Below, in pieces: positions 8,022 through 16,406 of a stretch of DNA of 64,000 bases (position 1 is its first letter; each line of letters starts with the position of its first letter). The DNA comes from Pseudomonas sp. NKUCC02_KPG. GTDB lineage: Bacteria; Pseudomonadota; Gammaproteobacteria; Pseudomonadales; Pseudomonadaceae. A model generated the notes under the pieces. The model saw only the letters and a list, made by a program, of their open reading frames with translations, was not told where the DNA came from and did not search any database. The stretch spans positions 85,294-149,293 of the forward strand of contig NZ_JAHKRC010000014.1 in NCBI RefSeq assembly GCF_019345465.1. The letters are read 5' to 3'. The translations under genes and the position numbers were made by a program.

Positions 8022-9704
8022 TTACTGCAAAGCCTGTTTTGCTTGTTGCTGACGCAAGCGTTGCCAGTGGTTCAGAACGCCTTTTGGCGCCCAGATCTGC
8101 GGTTCAGAAGGTTCGTAGCCATCAGCCACCTCGCGCTCGGCGACATAGCTTTTGGCCAGTTTGAAGGCTTTTTGCAAATCGTCTGTCTGGTTCAGCGCCT
8201 GGGCAAACAAGGCATTGCCGAAGTAAGTGAAGTCGGCTTCTTCCGAGCAGCCGAAGGACACGCGATCAGACTTGGATGCGGTCATGATCAGGGTCTTTTC
8301 ATCCTTGAGTGCGGGGATAAAGCCGCCCGAATAGCAGGATGAAATCACGATCACCTTGTCGCGGTTTTTCAGTGGGGCCAGTGCCGCCGCGAGGTCGGCG
8401 GCGGGCAGGTCTGCCAGCTCCAGACGGGGCTGATCCAGTACCAGTTCGTGTTCCTGGGTGCCGTGGCTGGTCAGATAAATAAAGATCAGGTCTTCCGGTC
8501 CGGTACGTTCGGCCAGGGTAAGGGCTGCGCGGTGCAGGTTCTCGCGGGTGGCCATGGGGCGATCGAGCAGGTGATCGCGGTGGTTCACCAGCGTGATCTG
8601 GCCACGGCTGCCAAAGCGGCTGGCGAGCATGTCGTTGACGTAGTCGGCTTCGCGCTTGAACACGCTTTGTTTGCCGTCGCCTGCCAGCACCAGGCTGTAC
8701 AGCTCAATGGCCGGTGTTGAGGGTGCAATGCCTGCCAGTGCCTCGTTGAGCAGCGTGCCCTGGTTGAGTAGCCCCAGCTCCAGCGGATCGGGCAAGACCT
8801 TGCCATTGGCATCGCGTACCCGCTGGCCGTTGAGCCAGAAACCGCTTTGCACCGTGCCATCGGCCAGGGTCAGGGTGCCCTGGCCCTGATAGGTGTCTGC
8901 GGCAAACTCACCCACATAGCTGCTGGCGTCGGGCAGGCTCAAATGGCCGGGGCCGTTGAAGCGCCATTCGTTGAACATGCCGCGGTAATGGCTGCCGTCG
9001 ATGCCGATCAGTTCGCCCTTGCCGGTCAGTGCACCATCCTTGAACTCCCCGACCCAGACATCACCGTCGGCATTTTCATAGCGGCCTTTGCCGTTCAGCT
9101 GGTTGTGCTTGAACGCGCCTTCGTACTGGTCGCCGTCTGCGCTGTTGAACACGCCGTTGCCTTCCAGCTCGCCATTGACGAACTGACCGGTAAATTCATT
9201 GCCGCTGGCATCGCTGCGCATCCCTTCGCCGTGGGGCTTGCCGTGGGCAAACTGGCCTTTGTACTGGCTGCCGTCTTCCAGTTCAAGCTGGCCGTTGCCG
9301 GAGAACTGGTCATCCTTGAACTCGCCGCGATAGCTCAAGCCTGCTTCTTTGCGAGTGCCTTCACCCTCGCGCCGCCCCTGCTTGAACCCGCCTACATAGG
9401 TGCTGTCGTGAGCGGTCAGACTGCCCTGGCCGCTAAACAGCCCTTGTTCAAAGCCGCCGCGATACACATCGCCATTGCTGGCGTGCCATTCGCCCTGGCC
9501 TTGCCACAAGCCATTTTTGAAATCCCCTGCGTACCAACTGCCGTTCGGGTAGTCGATGCGGCCCTGGCCTTGCAGCAACCCGTTGACCACTTCGCCACGA
9601 TAACGCCCGCCATCGGGCAGGCGTGCGTCTGGCGGTAACAGTGATTCACCGTCACCGCAGGCCGTCAGCAGCAGGGTCAAAGCAAGGGGGGCAAATGGGC
9701 GCAT
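8022..9704 (-). CDS. Lipoprotein with about 11 MORN repeats and a caspase-like C13 peptidase domain
   Basis: The 560-residue protein starts MRPFAPLALTLLLTACGDG, a lipoprotein signal with cysteine at residue 16 and glycine next, which predicts outer-membrane sorting. Residues about 28-300 are 11-12 MORN repeats (Y-x-G-x-F-x-x-G-x-x-x-G-x-G). The C-terminal half has the caspase/legumain fold signature: YLTSHGT with His414 and VISSCYSGGF with Cys457, each after a hydrophobic strand. It is therefore probably an active cysteine peptidase of family C13 anchored on the periplasmic side. MORN repeats often bind lipid or protein. The start at 9702-9704 puts the signal peptide first; further upstream codons give no sensible leader. 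Its role is unknown. Confidence 0.88.
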   Translation of the reverse strand: MRPFAPLALTLLLTACGDGESLLPPDARLPDGGRYRGEVVNGLLQGQGRIDYPNGSWYAGDFKNGLWQGQGEWHASNGDVYRGGFEQGLFSGQGSLTAHDSTYVGGFKQGRREGEGTRKEAGLSYRGEFKDDQFSGNGQLELEDGSQYKGQFAHGKPHGEGMRSDASGNEFTGQFVNGELEGNGVFNSADGDQYEGAFKHNQLNGKGRYENADGDVWVGEFKDGALTGKGELIGIDGSHYRGMFNEWRFNGPGHLSLPDASSYVGEFAADTYQGQGTLTLADGTVQSGFWLNGQRVRDANGKVLPDPLELGLLNQGTLLNEALAGIAPSTPAIELYSLVLAGDGKQSVFKREADYVNDMLASRFGSRGQITLVNHRDHLLDRPMATRENLHRAALTLAERTGPEDLIFIYLTSHGTQEHELVLDQPRLELADLPAADLAAALAPLKNRDKVIVISSCYSGGFIPALKDEKTLIMTASKSDRVSFGCSEEADFTYFGNALFAQALNQTDDLQKAFKLAKSYVAEREVADGYEPSEPQIWAPKGVLNHWQRLRQQQAKQALQ

Positions 9705-9833
9705 AGCGGGATCCGGATAATTAAGCCACCGAGTATGCCGTAGCAATGGGGACTGTCTATAGGCCCGGATGAAACATCGACAGTTATTGCATGCCAGGGT
9801 GCAAGCCAGGGCCGTTGGTCGGCGGGACGTGCT

Positions 9834-9839
9834 TATAAT
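9834..9839 (+). promoter_or_regulatory. Possible -10 element (TATAAT) upstream of lrgA
   Basis: A perfect TATAAT lies 32 bases before the lrgA start in the gap between divergent genes. No convincing -35 stands at 16-18 bases, so this is tentative. Confidence 0.3.
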
Positions 9840-9870
9840 GCGGCACAAAAAAAATCGCTGGAGAGGTGAG

Positions 9871-10233
9871 ATGTTGTTACGCGGCTTGACTTGGCTGGTG
9901 CTGTTTCAATTGCTGGGCACTGCGCTCAATCACTTGTTCGTCCCTGTGTTGCCCGGTCCCATTATTGGGCTTGTGCTGTTGCTGGGCTTTTTGATGGTGC
10001 GGGGTCAGGTCGGCGAGCCATTGAGCGAGGCGGCCAGCAGTCTGTTGCGTTATCTACCCTTGTTGCTGGTGCCACCCGCGGTGGGCGTCATGGTGTACGC
10101 CGCCGATATTGCCGCTGACTTTTGGGCCATCGTCGGTGCGCTGGTGCTGTCGCTGTTGATCTCGATGGGGTTTGTGGGGGTGCTGATGCAGCGCCTGCTC
10201 AAGCGTCACAGCCACCCTGAGGAGCGGCCATGA
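9871..10233 (+). CDS. lrgA: CidA/LrgA family membrane protein
   Basis: The 120-residue protein has four predicted membrane helices and the family signature PVLPGPIIGLVLLLG, followed by LLRYLPLLLVPPAVGVM. This is a holin-like family implicated in murein hydrolase control and, in some bacteria, in small carboxylate export. I chose the ATG at 9871 because GGAGAGGTG stands just before it and it gives the usual family length. It overlaps lrgB by four bases, so the two form one unit. Confidence 0.9.
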   Translation: MLLRGLTWLVLFQLLGTALNHLFVPVLPGPIIGLVLLLGFLMVRGQVGEPLSEAASSLLRYLPLLLVPPAVGVMVYAADIAADFWAIVGALVLSLLISMGFVGVLMQRLLKRHSHPEERP

Positions 10234-10946
10234 GTGTTCAATGGCAAGGCGCCTGGGAGTCAGTCATCCACCATCCACTGTTTGGCATTGGCATCACCTT
10301 GGGTGCCTATCAACTGGTACTTGCCGCCTACGAAAAAACCCGCTGGCTCTTCCTGCAGCCCGTACTGGCGTCGATGCTGCTGGTGATCGGTGTATTGCTC
10401 AGTTGCGGCTTGAGCTATGCCGAGTACCGCAAAAGCACGGACATCCTGAGTATCTTGCTGGGGCCTGCGACGGTGGCGCTGGCGGTGCCGTTGTATTTGA
10501 ACCTGCGGCGAATTCGTCAATTGTTCTGGCCCATTTTTACTACGCTGATGATTGGCGGTGTGTTCGCCACCGGGCTGGTGGTGGGGCTGGCCTGGTGGTT
10601 CGGGGCCGAACACATGATGCTGATGACCCTTGCGCCCAAATCGGTCACCTCGCCGATTGCCATGCTGGTGGCTGAACAGATTGGCGGTGTCGCCGCGCTG
10701 GCAGCAGTGTTTGTATTGATTACAGGGGTGATAGGCGCAATTTGCGGGCCGGCCCTGCTACAGCTTTTGGGGGTTCATAGCCCGGAGGCCCGTGGCATGG
10801 CGCTGGGCATGACGGCGCATGCAGTCGGCACGTCGGTGGCGTTGCAGGAGAGTGAAGAATGCGGCGCTTTTGCGGCGTTGGCGATGAGTCTGATGGGCGT
10901 TGCCACGGCAGTCTTCTTGCCGTTGGCCGTGACCCTCGTGGTGTAA
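10230..10946 (+). CDS. lrgB: LrgB family membrane protein
   Basis: The 238-residue protein has about seven hydrophobic helices and the LrgB signatures KSVTSPIAMLVAEQIGG and GMTAHAVGTSVAL. LrgB proteins act with LrgA/CidA partners in the inner membrane. The start overlaps the lrgA stop (ATGA), and a LON-domain gene begins 10 bases after the stop, suggesting a three-gene operon. Confidence 0.93.
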   Translation: MSVQWQGAWESVIHHPLFGIGITLGAYQLVLAAYEKTRWLFLQPVLASMLLVIGVLLSCGLSYAEYRKSTDILSILLGPATVALAVPLYLNLRRIRQLFWPIFTTLMIGGVFATGLVVGLAWWFGAEHMMLMTLAPKSVTSPIAMLVAEQIGGVAALAAVFVLITGVIGAICGPALLQLLGVHSPEARGMALGMTAHAVGTSVALQESEECGAFAALAMSLMGVATAVFLPLAVTLVV

Positions 10947-10956
10947 GGGTGAGTGT

Positions 10957-11550
10957 ATGACGTTGCCGCTGTTTCCTTTGAAGACGGTGCTGTTTCCGGG
11001 TTGTGTACTGGATTTGCAGATTTTTGAAGCGCGCTATCTGGACATGATTGCCCGCTGCATGAAGCAGGGCACGGGCTTTGGCGTGGTGTGCATCCTTGAG
11101 GGGCGAGAAGTCGGTGATGCGCCCCAGGACATCGCCGGGATCGGCTGCGAAGCGCTGATCCGCGACTTTCAGCAGCAGGACAATGGGCTGCTGGGGATTC
11201 GGGTTGAAGGCGGGCGTCGCTTTGAGGTGCTGAGCACTGAGTTGCAGCGCGACCAGTTGCTGGTAGCACAGGTCGAGTGGCTGAGCGAGATCCCCGAGCA
11301 ACCGCTTCAGGACGAGGATCTGGATCTGCTGGCCTTGCTCAAGGCGCTGGCCGAGCACCCGATGGTCGCCGCCTTGAACATGAATACCGAAGTGGCCGGG
11401 CAGCAGTCATTGGCCAATCAACTGGCGTACCTGTTGCCTTTTGCTGAAGCGGACAAGATCGAACTGCTACAGGTCGATGACCCGCAGCAGCGTCTGGACG
11501 GGATCCAGGTGTTGCTCGATGAGATCCAGGGCGAGGCGTTCAATTTATAG
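10957..11550 (+). CDS. Stand-alone LON N-terminal (substrate-binding) domain protein
   Basis: The 197-residue protein starts TLPLFPLKTVLFPGCVLDLQIFEARY, the hallmark of the Lon protease N-terminal domain, and ends in a helical region. It has no ATPase or protease domain. Such proteins are widespread in Gammaproteobacteria without a settled role. The gene follows lrgB by 10 bases in the same direction. Confidence 0.9.
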   Translation: MTLPLFPLKTVLFPGCVLDLQIFEARYLDMIARCMKQGTGFGVVCILEGREVGDAPQDIAGIGCEALIRDFQQQDNGLLGIRVEGGRRFEVLSTELQRDQLLVAQVEWLSEIPEQPLQDEDLDLLALLKALAEHPMVAALNMNTEVAGQQSLANQLAYLLPFAEADKIELLQVDDPQQRLDGIQVLLDEIQGEAFNL

Positions 11551-11581
11551 AGCACCTCGCGGGCGTCATGCCGTGCTCGGT

Positions 11582-12898
11582 TCAATAGGCGTAGCGCAGC
11601 AGCTCTTTGGACAGGTGGGCCAGCATGAAAAAGCCGTAGAGCGCAGTCACCGATGGCAAGATCAGCCACCAGATTTTCTGAGGCACGGGCTCAAGCGGCA
11701 TGAATCGCTGACTCAACGCCAGGGCAAGTGCGTTGACGGTGATGGCGAGCAGGGCGCCTGCGGTGATATCGGTTGGCCAGTGAGCCCCCAGGTACACCCG
11801 CGACATCGCCACGGTAATTGCCAGCAAACACCCCAGTAGTACCCAGGTGACGCGCATGCGCTGGGGCTGATTGCGTCCGGCCAGAATCGCCAGGGCTACA
11901 AAAAACGCAAATGCCCCCGAACTGTGGCCGCTGGGCATGCTGTAGCTGGTCAACGGGTCGACCAGTACTTCGGGGCGCACTCGGGCGAAAAAGTGTTTGG
12001 TCGCCGTATTGGCCAAGGCCGTAAACAGCGTGACCCCGCCAAAGAACCACATCGCCCGCCATTGCCTTGCAAACAGCAGAATGACGCACACCAGCGCCGC
12101 CGCTAAAAACTGCGTGCGGAAGTTGCCGATTTGCGTCACCAGTACCGCCGCGGTGTCCATGGCGCTGCTGCGGTGCTCTTGTACCAGCGCAGTGATGCCT
12201 TGGTCGAAAGCGGTCATGTGCGGGTAGCCAATGAAAACGGCCAGCAGCAGGGTCAGGCTTAACGCACCGATCAGGAGTGTGGCTCTGGGTTGGCGGCGGA
12301 TGCTGGCATTGATGCTCAGACCCAGCAGGGCAACCAGCCCCACGGCAACGATGGCTGCCTGAGGCCAAAAGCCCTCGGGCAGCGGCAGGCGAATGGCTGC
12401 GCCGGTTGCCCAGCCTGGCAGCAGATACGCAACCGCCCAGCCTGCACCCGCCAGCAGGCTGACGCCGATGAATCGAGGCAGCGGCATGTCGCACATCCCG
12501 GCCACCATCGGCAACATGGGGCGCAATGGGCCGATAAAACGACCAATCAACAGACTGACAATGCCATAGCGATGGAAATAGCTCTCGGCACCGTTCATCC
12601 ACTCAGGGTGGGTGCGCAAGAGTGGCAAGCGTCGAATGTTCTGGTGGAAGCGTCTGCCCAAGGCGTAAGACACCGCGTCACCCAGTAGCCCGCCGATAAA
12701 TCCCAACAGCAACGTTTGGCCCAGTGACAGGGCGCCGCTGCCAGCCATCACGGCAATGGCGAACAACAGCACGGTGCCGGGAACGATGATCCCGGCAATC
12801 GCCAGGCACTCCACGCACGCCACAATAAACACCGCAAGGCCCAGCCACTGCGGGTTGGCTGTCAGCCAGCCGGTTACGCTATCGAGCCACGGGCCCAT
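11582..12898 (-). CDS. DedA-family / PAP2 phosphatase fusion membrane protein
   Basis: The 438 residues fall into two parts. The N-terminal ~200 residues are a DedA/SNARE-associated domain (GTVLLFAIAVMAGSGA, then GRFIGPLRPMLPMVAGM, the conserved basic-glycine motif). The C-terminal part, from about 215, is a PAP2 lipid phosphatase with its three motifs: KHFFARVRPE, PSGHSSG and SRVYLGAHWPTD. The combination suggests transport or flipping of a lipid carrier together with removal of its phosphate, for example undecaprenyl pyrophosphate recycling; this is inference from the families. The gene converges with the LON-domain gene, 31 bases apart. Confidence 0.92.
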   Translation of the reverse strand: MGPWLDSVTGWLTANPQWLGLAVFIVACVECLAIAGIIVPGTVLLFAIAVMAGSGALSLGQTLLLGFIGGLLGDAVSYALGRRFHQNIRRLPLLRTHPEWMNGAESYFHRYGIVSLLIGRFIGPLRPMLPMVAGMCDMPLPRFIGVSLLAGAGWAVAYLLPGWATGAAIRLPLPEGFWPQAAIVAVGLVALLGLSINASIRRQPRATLLIGALSLTLLLAVFIGYPHMTAFDQGITALVQEHRSSAMDTAAVLVTQIGNFRTQFLAAALVCVILLFARQWRAMWFFGGVTLFTALANTATKHFFARVRPEVLVDPLTSYSMPSGHSSGAFAFFVALAILAGRNQPQRMRVTWVLLGCLLAITVAMSRVYLGAHWPTDITAGALLAITVNALALALSQRFMPLEPVPQKIWWLILPSVTALYGFFMLAHLSKELLRYAY

Positions 12899-12930
12899 GT
12901 TTCAATTTCCTTATTCGCTTTCAGGTTTCT

Positions 12931-13016
12931 TGTGGGAGCAGCAGTCTTGAAGCGGGCTCGGGTCAATGTGTGAGCCAGTGTAGAGCCCGTGGGAGCCGGG
13001 CTTGCCCGCTCCCGCA
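12931..13016. repeat. REP element, family B, degenerate
   Basis: TGTGGGAGCAG at 12931 and a compact GTGGGAGCCGGGCTTGCCCGCTCCC hairpin near 12990-13014 belong to the GTGGGAGC REP family. It lies between the DedA-PAP2 gene and the glycosylase gene, both on the minus strand. Confidence 0.6.
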
Positions 13017-13023
13017 ACAGGGG

Positions 13024-13692
13024 TTACGGGTTTTGCACAATCACATAATCCTGTCCTTCGACCTGACCGCGGCGCAGGGGGTTTCGGGTGCAATGCCCGG
13101 CGTAGTCAGCGTCAACAAAGCGGTACATCAAATGCTCGTCCCGTCCGTGGGGTATGCCCAGGCGAGTGGTCTGGATGATCCGCGAAGGTTTTTCTCTGAC
13201 GTCATCGACCCATAAACGTTCGGGGTCGAAACATTTTGCATCCCATACGGGGACTTTGAGGCCCAGTGCTTTGCACAGCAGGGTTTGCCCGGCGCAGAGT
13301 TTCTGCTCGGGGCGCGGGTTGCCTTGGGCATCGGGGTTGTTGAGTTGCATCTGCGCCAGGCTGTCCGGGCCCGACAGTTCATCCAGCCACGGGAAAGCCG
13401 ATTTGATCAGTACCGCGTTGCCGGGGCCGTGGGCGCTAAAGTTCAGAGAATCGCCGCCACGGGCGTAATACATATAGATGTGCCCGCCATCCAGAAACAG
13501 CGCCTTGCGTTTTTCGGTGTACCCCAGCGAAGCGTGGCTGCCCTTGTCGGCCATGTAATAGGCTTCGGTTTCGATAATCCGTGCACTGAGCCACAGGCCG
13601 TTGACCCGATGGCGGATGACTTTGCCCAGCAGTTCACGAGCCAGAAGCTGGGCGTCGCGGTCGAAAAAGGCATCAGGCAGCATCATGGGCAT
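13024..13692 (-). CDS. mpg: DNA-3-methyladenine glycosylase (AAG/MPG family)
   Basis: The protein of about 222 residues belongs to the AAG family that removes alkylated purines. It has AFFDRDAQLLARELLGK near the start, the catalytic region ARIIETEAYY, and GGHIYMYYARGGDSLNF followed by GPGNAVLIK. The start is not certain. I took the ATG at 13692 because similarity begins there; an in-frame ATG at 13743 would add 17 residues, and neither has a clear ribosome-binding site. It is divergent from proA. Confidence 0.87.
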   Translation of the reverse strand: MPMMLPDAFFDRDAQLLARELLGKVIRHRVNGLWLSARIIETEAYYMADKGSHASLGYTEKRKALFLDGGHIYMYYARGGDSLNFSAHGPGNAVLIKSAFPWLDELSGPDSLAQMQLNNPDAQGNPRPEQKLCAGQTLLCKALGLKVPVWDAKCFDPERLWVDDVREKPSRIIQTTRLGIPHGRDEHLMYRFVDADYAGHCTRNPLRRGQVEGQDYVIVQNP

Positions 13693-13827
13693 TTTCAGGG
13701 CGGTCAGTGGATAGCTGAAAAGGGGCAGATAATAGCAAGTCATGCTTAATCGGGGCTGAACGCCGTGTATTTGTAGTCCATTTCGACCATCCGCCTGCCA
13801 CCGCTGTGCGTAAGGCGGTTGGACCGC

Positions 13828-13833
13828 TATAAT
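13828..13833 (+). promoter_or_regulatory. Possible -10 element (TATAAT) upstream of proA
   Basis: TATAAT lies 35 bases before the proA start in the divergent gap. The expected -35 region is poor, so confidence is low. Confidence 0.35.
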
Positions 13834-13868
13834 CGGCCGCTTTCCTCCCTGCCAAGACCCTTGAGACC

Positions 13869-15140
13869 ATGACTGAGTCCGTTCTTGACTACATGACCCG
13901 CCTGGGTCGCGCTGCTCGCGAAGCTTCCCGCGTGATTGGCCGTGCCAGCACTGCGCAGAAAAACCGTGCCTTGCACGGCGCTGCCGCTGCACTGGATGCC
14001 GCTCGCCTGGAACTTGTTGCCGCCAACGAACTGGACCTGGCCGCTGGCCGGGCCAACGGCCTTGAGCCGGCCATGCTGGAGCGCCTGGCGCTGACCCCTG
14101 CACGCATCGACAGCATGATTGTCGGCTTGCGTCAGGTGGCCAGCCTGCCAGACCCCATTGGCGCGATCCGCGACATGAGCTACCGCCCCTCGGGTATTCA
14201 GGTAGGCAAGATGCGCGTGCCGCTGGGTGTAGTCGGAATCATCTATGAGTCGCGTCCGAACGTGACCATTGATGCCGCCAGTCTGTGCCTGAAGTCAGGC
14301 AATGCGACGATCTTGCGCGGTGGTTCCGAAGCCATTCACTCCAACCGTGCCATTGCGGTCTGTATTCAGCGAGGGCTGGCCGAGGCCGGTCTGCCGCCAG
14401 CCGTGGTGCAAGTGGTTGAAGTGACCGACCGCGCCGCAGTGGGCGCATTGATCACCATGCCCGAGTACGTTGACGTGATCGTGCCACGGGGTGGCAAAGG
14501 CCTGATCGAGCGTGTCAGCCGTGACGCCAGGGTGCCGGTGATCAAGCATCTGGACGGGATTTGCCATGTGTACGTCAGTGCCCATGCTGATCTGGAGAAG
14601 GCCCGACGCATTGCGTTCAACGCCAAAACCTACCGTTATGGCATTTGCGGGGCGATGGAAACCCTGCTGGTGGATCAGGCGGTGGCTGCTGAGTTTCTGC
14701 CGGCAATGGCTGAACAATTTCGCGCCAAGGGCGTCGAACTGCGCGGTTGCGAACGCACCCAGGCGCTGATCGACGTGGTGGCGGCGACTGAAGATGACTG
14801 GAACACCGAGTACCTGGACGCGATTTTGTCGATTCGTGTTGTCGACGGGCTTGATCAGGCGATTGAACACATCAATCACTACGGCTCCCACCACACCGAC
14901 TCGATCGTGACCGAACATCAGGGCGAAGCCCGGCGTTTTATGGCCGAAGTGGACTCCAGTTCCGTGATGCTCAACACACCAACCTGCTTTGCCGATGGAT
15001 TTGAATACGGATTGGGTGCGGAGATTGGCATTTCTACTGATAAGCTGCACGCCCGCGGACCGGTCGGTCTCGAAGGTCTGACCTGCGAGAAGTACATTGT
15101 GGTCGGTGATGGCCAGTTGCGCGGTCAGGAGCCGGTCTGA
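13869..15140 (+). CDS. proA: Gamma-glutamyl phosphate reductase
   Basis: ProA makes glutamate-5-semialdehyde in proline synthesis using NADPH. The 423 residues match the family. The protein contains GVVGIIYESRPNVT, PRGGKGLI and the catalytic cysteine in YRYGICGAMETLLV. It is the first gene of a long plus-strand run, and nadD begins just past its stop. Confidence 0.96.
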   Translation: MTESVLDYMTRLGRAAREASRVIGRASTAQKNRALHGAAAALDAARLELVAANELDLAAGRANGLEPAMLERLALTPARIDSMIVGLRQVASLPDPIGAIRDMSYRPSGIQVGKMRVPLGVVGIIYESRPNVTIDAASLCLKSGNATILRGGSEAIHSNRAIAVCIQRGLAEAGLPPAVVQVVEVTDRAAVGALITMPEYVDVIVPRGGKGLIERVSRDARVPVIKHLDGICHVYVSAHADLEKARRIAFNAKTYRYGICGAMETLLVDQAVAAEFLPAMAEQFRAKGVELRGCERTQALIDVVAATEDDWNTEYLDAILSIRVVDGLDQAIEHINHYGSHHTDSIVTEHQGEARRFMAEVDSSSVMLNTPTCFADGFEYGLGAEIGISTDKLHARGPVGLEGLTCEKYIVVGDGQLRGQEPV

Positions 15141-15141
15141 C

Positions 15142-15831
15142 TTGGTCGCTCTTAAAGCGTCAGGGCCGGCACCGAAAATCGAAGCGTTACCCCTGCGCAT
15201 AGGCGTGCTGGGTGGAACCTTCGATCCGGTGCATATCGGGCATTTGCGTGGCGGACTTGAAGTGGCTGAAATGATGGAGCTCGACGAGCTTCGTCTGACA
15301 CCCAATGCCAGGCCTCCCCATCGCGATACGCCCCAGGTGTCGGCTCATGACCGTTTGGCGATGGTCGAGTGTGCTGTCGCAGGAGTGGCTACGCTGGTAG
15401 TGGACGCCCGGGAGCTGCAGCGGGACAAACCGTCCTACACGATCGATACGCTGGAACTGATGCGGGCCGAGTTGGCCGCGCACGACCAGTTGTTTTTACT
15501 GTTGGGTTGGGACGCTTTTTGCGGCCTGCCCACGTGGCATCGCTGGGAAGAGTTGCTCCAGCATTGCCATATCCTGGTGCTACAGCGCCCGGATGCCGAC
15601 AGCGAACCGCCGGATGCCTTGCGCAACCTGCTGGCAGCGCGCTCGGTAAGCGACCCGCTGGCCCTGAAGGGGGCAAGCGGACAGATTGCATTCGTTTGGC
15701 AGACGCCGCTCGCGGTATCCGCCACCCAGATCCGTCAACTGCTGGCCAGCGGTAAGTCGGTACGTTACCTGGTGCCCGACGCGGTCCTGGCCTACATCGA
15801 TGCGCACGGGCTTTACCGTGCGTCGAACTAA
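15142..15831 (+). CDS. nadD: Nicotinate-nucleotide adenylyltransferase
   Basis: NadD converts nicotinate mononucleotide to its adenine dinucleotide in NAD synthesis. The nucleotidyltransferase motif GGTFDPVHIGHL is near the N-terminus and SATQIR (the ISxxxIR-type motif) near the C-terminus. The start is unsettled. I chose TTG at 15142 because AGGAG stands 10 bases before it, giving 229 residues; an ATG at 15097 would overlap proA by 44 bases, and similarity to the family begins only around LPLRIGVLGG. rsfS follows, as is usual. Confidence 0.9.
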   Translation: MVALKASGPAPKIEALPLRIGVLGGTFDPVHIGHLRGGLEVAEMMELDELRLTPNARPPHRDTPQVSAHDRLAMVECAVAGVATLVVDARELQRDKPSYTIDTLELMRAELAAHDQLFLLLGWDAFCGLPTWHRWEELLQHCHILVLQRPDADSEPPDALRNLLAARSVSDPLALKGASGQIAFVWQTPLAVSATQIRQLLASGKSVRYLVPDAVLAYIDAHGLYRASN

Positions 15832-15902
15832 AAAGGGCGTGTTTCAAGGCGCGAATTGACGTGTATTGAAACACCCGAACATACGAGCAAAACGAGTTTT
15901 AT

Positions 15903-16397
15903 ATGACTGACAAAGATGTAAGCAAAGTAAAGCGCAAAGGCACGTTCAAAAGCGCCCCTCTGCCAGAAAAAACCTTCACCAACGAGCCGCTCAAGGGCGA
16001 AGAGCTGGTCAAGGTAGCGGTTAGCGCTCTGGAAGACGTCAAGGCCCAGGACATTCAGGTCATCGACGTTCGTGACAAGCACAGCATCACTGACTTCATG
16101 ATCATCGCTACCGGTACTTCGAACCGTCAGATCGGCGCGATGCTCGACAAGATTCGTGAAGCGGTCAAGGCTCTGGGCGTCAAGCCTTTGGGCGAAGAAG
16201 GCAAGGGCGACAGCGACTGGGTTCTGCTGGACATGGACGACGTGATCGTTCACATGATGACCGCCAGTGCCCGTCAGTTCTACGACCTGGAGCGTCTGTG
16301 GGCCGGTGCTGAACAAAGCCGTGCTGGCAGTGCTGCTCACCACAGCCCGGAAAACACCCATGAGCACTTCCTGAAGCTCAACAAAGACCAAGAGTAA
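15903..16397 (+). CDS. rsfS: Ribosomal silencing factor RsfS
   Basis: RsfS binds ribosomal protein uL14 and blocks subunit joining when nutrients are short. The core runs from about residue 37 (KVAVSALEDVKAQDI) through DFMIIATGTSNRQ, GDSDWVLLDMDDVIVHMM and FYDLERLW. At 164 residues it is longer than the minimal family size of about 105, with a basic N-terminal extension of about 30 residues and a histidine-containing tail. It sits between nadD and rlmH, the standard order. Confidence 0.95.
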   Translation: MTDKDVSKVKRKGTFKSAPLPEKTFTNEPLKGEELVKVAVSALEDVKAQDIQVIDVRDKHSITDFMIIATGTSNRQIGAMLDKIREAVKALGVKPLGEEGKGDSDWVLLDMDDVIVHMMTASARQFYDLERLWAGAEQSRAGSAAHHSPENTHEHFLKLNKDQE

Positions 16398-16406
16398 GGG
16401 TTCGCT

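Noticed and set aside
8847..9638. 263-codon hydrophobic Ala/Val/Phe-rich frame on the plus strand opposite the MORN repeats
   Set aside because: The apparent membrane-like repeats are the antisense image of the Gly/Tyr-rich MORN codons.
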